From the NCBI GenBank assembly GCA_963844845.1, contig CAWJPW010000010.1, forward strand, positions 124,001 to 188,000: 64,000 nucleotides of DNA, written 5' to 3'. The notes beneath the pieces were generated by a model. That model made no database searches, was not told the DNA's origin, and saw nothing but the letters and a program-made list of their open reading frames with translations. The DNA comes from CAWJPW01 sp963844845 (GTDB lineage Bacteria; Acidobacteriota; Thermoanaerobaculia; Thermoanaerobaculales; Sulfomarinibacteraceae). Each line of letters opens with the position of its first letter. Positions within the stretch are counted from its first letter, which is position 1. Of the stretch, positions 61,159-64,000 are shown piece by piece. A program made the position numbers and the translations under genes.

Positions 61159-62529
61159 ATGAAGAAGTTGCTCTTCGCCGCCGCCGCCGTGGTTGTCGTT
61201 GGTGCGGTCGCGCTGCCACTCTCCAACCTGCTGATCCCGCGCGAGGTGGACCCAGCGCTCACCGCCCAAGTGAGCGATCCCGCGCTCGCCGCTGCGCTCC
61301 CGGTGCTCGCCGGCAGCTGCACGGACTGCCATACCGACGCAACCAATCCCCCGCTTTACATGAAGCTCCCGGTGGCGCGCACCATCATCGCCAACGACAT
61401 TCGCACGGCCAGGGCAAGCTTCGACATGGAGAGGGAGCTCTTCGCAGGCGGCCAGGGACCATCCCAGGCAGCCCTGGCCAAGGTGCAGCAGGTGGTGGAC
61501 GACGACGCGATGCCCCCCACCAAGTACACGATGATGCACTGGAACGCCCGTCTTGACGACGGCGATCGCGGCACCCTGGCCGATTGGATCCACACGACCA
61601 GGGCTCGGTTGAATGGTGGCGGCGAACCCGCCGATCCACGCTTCGCCCGCGCGGTCCTCCCCCTCGAGCAGGTGACCGGACTCGACCCCGCCCGAGTGGA
61701 GCTGGGAAGGATCCTCTACCACGACGTGCGCCTCTCGGGCGACGACTCGATCTCGTGCGCGAGCTGCCACGACCTGGCCAAGGGCGGCACCGACCAGGCC
61801 CCCGTGTCCACCGGCGTTGGCGGCCAGCTCGGGCCCATCAACGCTCCCACCACCCTCAACGCCGTGTTCAACCTGGCGCAGTTCTGGGACGGACGCGCTC
61901 CGGATCTCGCCGCCCAGGCCGATGGACCGCCCAACAACCCGGGTGAGATGGCCTCCAACTGGGACGAGATTCTCGGCAAGCTCCGCAAGGACGAGACGCT
62001 TGTCGCCGCGTTCCAGAGCACCTACGGTGAGCTCAACGACCAGACGGTTCGCGACGCCATCGCCACCTTCGAGGCCACACTTGTGACTGTGGACTCGCCC
62101 TTTGACCGCTTCCTGCGCGGCGAAGAGACAGCACTTTCGGCCGAGCAGCAGGCGGGCTGGCGGCTGTTCGACGCCCACGGCTGCGATACCTGCCACGCCG
62201 GCCCTGCCATGGGCGGCACCTCGTACGAGCTCATGGGCGTCCACGGTGACTACTTCACGGCCCGCGGCGGCGAGATGACCAAGGCCGACCTCGGTCGCTT
62301 CAACGTCTCCGGCGACGAGGTGGACCGCCACCGCTTCAAGGTTCCCACTCTGCGCAACGTCGCCCTGACCTTCCCCTACTTCCACGACGGCAGCGTCGCC
62401 ACGCTGGAGGAGGCGGTGAGGAAGATGGCCGTCTACGAACGCGGCGTGCCCCTCGACGACGGCGAGATCCAGCAGGTCGTCGCCTTCCTCGAAGGCCTCA
62501 CGGGCACCCTCGGCGGAAAGCCCTTGTAA
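61159..62529 (+). CDS. MauG/CCP-family cytochrome c peroxidase with extra N-terminal heme domain
   Basis: The ATG at 61159 follows GGAGGAAG. An N-terminal membrane anchor or signal (LLFAAAAVVVVGAVALPLSN) leads to a heme-binding domain with CTDCH and the segment WNARLDDGDR, then a di-heme peroxidase-like part with CASCH and CDTCH (YELMGVHGDYFTARGG, KVPTLRNVALTFPYFHDGSV). Di-heme MauG/CCP enzymes reduce hydrogen peroxide or oxidise protein side chains in the periplasm. Three hemes in one chain is a fusion of two known modules. The upstream 60910-61158 region is AT-richer than its surroundings. Confidence 0.88.
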   Translation: MKKLLFAAAAVVVVGAVALPLSNLLIPREVDPALTAQVSDPALAAALPVLAGSCTDCHTDATNPPLYMKLPVARTIIANDIRTARASFDMERELFAGGQGPSQAALAKVQQVVDDDAMPPTKYTMMHWNARLDDGDRGTLADWIHTTRARLNGGGEPADPRFARAVLPLEQVTGLDPARVELGRILYHDVRLSGDDSISCASCHDLAKGGTDQAPVSTGVGGQLGPINAPTTLNAVFNLAQFWDGRAPDLAAQADGPPNNPGEMASNWDEILGKLRKDETLVAAFQSTYGELNDQTVRDAIATFEATLVTVDSPFDRFLRGEETALSAEQQAGWRLFDAHGCDTCHAGPAMGGTSYELMGVHGDYFTARGGEMTKADLGRFNVSGDEVDRHRFKVPTLRNVALTFPYFHDGSVATLEEAVRKMAVYERGVPLDDGEIQQVVAFLEGLTGTLGGKPL

Positions 62530-62548
62530 GCAGCGACGCGAGCCCGGA

Positions 62549-62589
62549 GCCCGGCCCCCGGCAGCAGCGCGGGGGCCGGGCCTCGTTTT
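62549..62589 (+). terminator. Strong rho-independent terminator after the peroxidase gene
   Basis: GCCCGGCCCCC (62549-62559) pairs perfectly with GGGGGCCGGGC (62571-62581), followed by TCGTTTTC. It is the clearest intrinsic terminator in the window. Confidence 0.8.
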
Positions 62590-62598
62590 CCTCCGCAC

Positions 62599-62604
62599 TA
62601 TCAT
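62599..62604 (+). promoter_or_regulatory. Candidate -10 element of the metallophosphatase-like gene
   Basis: TATCAT is followed by seven bases (GGGGAGG) and the ATG at 62612, spacing that suits a leaderless start. The GGGGAGG is too close to the ATG to work as a Shine-Dalgarno site. Confidence 0.4.
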
Positions 62605-62611
62605 GGGGAGG

Positions 62612-63393
62612 ATGGCGCCTTCTCCACCGTTGCCCACCGCCGCAGTGAACCGGGGTCGAGCTCTTCGTCGTGCGACCGTTGCGGCTGGAGTGCTTCTCGC
62701 CGCCTGCACCGCCCCGGCGGCAGACCCTGGGATGCTGCGCGCGCCATACCTGCAGTCGGTGGGGCCCCACGGCGGCGTGGTGGCGTGGCGCACGGATCAG
62801 GCCGCCAGCCCCGGCGTATCTCCTTCTTCCACCATCCCCCGTACACCAAGGGCTCACATGACTCCGATGACCCCATGGACTCGGGAGGGCGCATGCAAGC
62901 CGTTCGCGAGAACGTGCTCCCGCTCCTCGAAGAGGGTGGAGTCGACCTGGTGCTCTCGGGTCACAGCCATGCCTACGAGCGCTCCCATCTCATCGACGGC
63001 CACTACGGCGACTCCACGACCTTCAGTGCTTCCGCCATGGAGCTCGGCGGTGGGACTGGCGACCCGGACTGCGACGGCGCCTACCGCAAGGACGGCGGAG
63101 CCCACAGCGGCACGGCCTACGCGGTGGTCGGGAACTCCTCGCGCCTCAACTCCGGGACCCTCGGCTACCCAGCCATACCGGTGACCCTCGCCGCCCTCAG
63201 CTCACTGATGGTCACCATCGAAGGCGACCTGCTCGAGGCCAGCGTTCTCGACGACGACGGCGCCACTCGTGACCACTTCGCCGTCGTCAAGAAACGAGCC
63301 GCTTTCTTAGCTGACGGGTTCGAAGGTGGCTCCATCTCCGCCTGGAGCGGCGGGGCGCCCCCGGCCCCGGTACCCGGCCCTCGGCTTGGCTGA
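62612..63393 (+). pseudogene. Purple-acid-phosphatase-like metallophosphatase with an internal deletion
   Basis: The first frame encodes a lipoprotein-type signal (ATVAAGVLLAACTAPAAD) and the start of a PAP fibronectin-like domain (RAPYLQSVGPHGGVVAWRTD). At about 62800-62815 the sequence jumps to a different frame that encodes only the C-terminal part of a metallophosphatase: RISFFHHPPYTKGSHDSDDP, then VDLVLSGHSHAYERSHLIDG, with the metal-ligand histidines of GHSHAYER. The D-x-H, GD-x2-D and GNH(D/E) ligands expected between are absent. The chain ends FLADGFEGGSISAWS, the shared tag. It is most simply a gene with a large internal deletion. Confidence 0.8.
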
Positions 63394-63608
63394 CGCCGCC
63401 CACCGCCCACACGCCGGAGGACCGCGCCGGAAGCGCGCCCCACATCAGCCCTTCGACCCTGCCGCATTAGCGAGACACACGCCTCGAAGCGATGATCGCA
63501 ACGACCAATCCGAGACCTTCGGGCCAGCAAACGATGCTAGCCTTGACGCGGAGACGATTTCTGAGACGATCAAGCTTCATCAACGGAAGAACCCCCCACC
63601 TCCTGGGC

Positions 63609-64000
63609 ATGCTCCCAGGAGACCTCGCCGCGTGGCTGCGGGAGAACGGGGTGATGATTCGCGATGCCGAGGCCCGCCGTATCACGGCCCATGCCATCGC
63701 CCACGGCCGCGACGACTTCCCCACCGCCCGGCCGGTGCCGCGACGGGTCGCCGACGCGGTCTCGGCCCTCATCGACCGCGCGCCGCTGGAGGTGTTGGAG
63801 CGCGCCGAGGATCCTGGCGACGGCTTCGTCAAGTACCTGTTCCGCCTGACCGACGGCGCCCTGATGGAGGCCGTGCGCATCCCCCTCGAGGCTCCCGGCC
63901 GCTTCTCCGTCTGCCTCTCGAGCCAGGCCGGCTGCGCCATGGGGTGCACCTTCTGCGCCACCGGTCGGCTCGGTCTCACCCGCAGCCTGGAGCCCTGGGA
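63609..64000 (+). CDS. RlmN/Cfr-family radical SAM enzyme (3' partial)
   Basis: The frame runs off the right edge. The N-terminal accessory domain (LPGDLAAWLRENGVMIRDAE) and SLIDRAPLEVLERAED-like helices precede the catalytic start, LSSQAGCAMGCTFCATGRLG, whose CxxxCxxC binds the radical-SAM [4Fe-4S] cluster. RlmN methylates C2 of a specific adenine of 23S rRNA and tRNAs; Cfr acts on C8. The missing C-terminus would decide between RlmN and a Cfr-like branch. The ATG at 63609 is the first good start; the frame is open further upstream, to at least 63543. Confidence 0.88.
   Translation, partial: MLPGDLAAWLRENGVMIRDAEARRITAHAIAHGRDDFPTARPVPRRVADAVSALIDRAPLEVLERAEDPGDGFVKYLFRLTDGALMEAVRIPLEAPGRFSVCLSSQAGCAMGCTFCATGRLGLTRSLEPW

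Noticed and set aside
63467..63979. Minus-strand 170-codon frame at the right edge
   Set aside because: It is antisense to the RlmN-family gene with its clear CxxxCxxC motif; Arg/Ser-rich without domains.

Overview
The window is high-GC, densely coded DNA from a bacterium, most likely an uncultured or little-studied Acidobacteriota (Thermoanaerobaculia/Holophagae-like). This assignment is an inference. It rests on several secreted proteins ending in a DGFE-x-G tag, a repeat protein with an IPTL-CTERM-like tail, an exported protein of a type I associate with Acidobacteriota, a bactofilin, and dispersed repeats whose translations read CHPERS and FVGMT. There is no rRNA, tRNA, CRISPR array, insertion sequence or prophage that I can see. 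Metabolism looks respiratory and heterotrophic, with multiheme cytochromes.

Layout. 1-8.4 kb: cell-surface and housekeeping genes (PD40 lipoprotein, parallel beta-helix protein, methyltransferase, bactofilin, broken NTF2-like gene, Cys/Met PLP enzyme, GT39-type membrane glycosyltransferase, Ada). 8.5-13.4 kb: a sodium:solute symporter, an IMPDH/GMPR-family enzyme coupled to a ferredoxin-like protein, and uracil phosphoribosyltransferase. 13.4-14.5 kb: about 1.1 kb without genes but full of inverted repeats, including two copies of a three-hairpin element. 14.5-19.5 kb: C69 dipeptidase, gamma-glutamyltransferase and a D-threonine aldolase-like PLP enzyme, a peptide/amino-acid salvage group. 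19.7-26.8 kb: an 11-heme cytochrome fused to a b-type membrane domain, then two enoyl-CoA hydratases with an ADP-forming acyl-CoA synthetase, and glucose dehydrogenase. 27-35.4 kb: small exported proteins (one with CP-containing repeats), exonuclease III, an MFS exporter and a 1475-residue repeat protein.

35.5-52.1 kb is regulation-rich: sigma/anti-sigma/zinc-ribbon operon, PAS-GGDEF protein, hybrid histidine kinase with a duplicated N-terminal domain, a MacAB-like operon whose ATPase carries three compensating +1 shifts, and a cluster of two REC-only regulators, a cytidylate-kinase-like membrane protein, a TauE/SafE permease and a histidine kinase. 52.3-64 kb: secreted M4 metalloprotease; an operon of RsbW-like regulator, TolC-like protein, adaptor and RND pump; a tri-heme MauG/CCP-type peroxidase; a metallophosphatase gene with an internal deletion; and the start of an RlmN-family radical SAM gene.

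The observations most worth following are the covarying three-hairpin repeat in the 13.4-14.5 kb gap, the REC/kinase-like/TauE/HK cluster, the CP-repeat exported protein, the 11-heme/cytochrome b fusion, the anti-sigma-led RND operon, and a set of apparently leaderless promoters. Several broken genes (three frameshifts in one ATPase, one internal deletion, one in-frame amber codon) may be real decay or assembly error and need read support.
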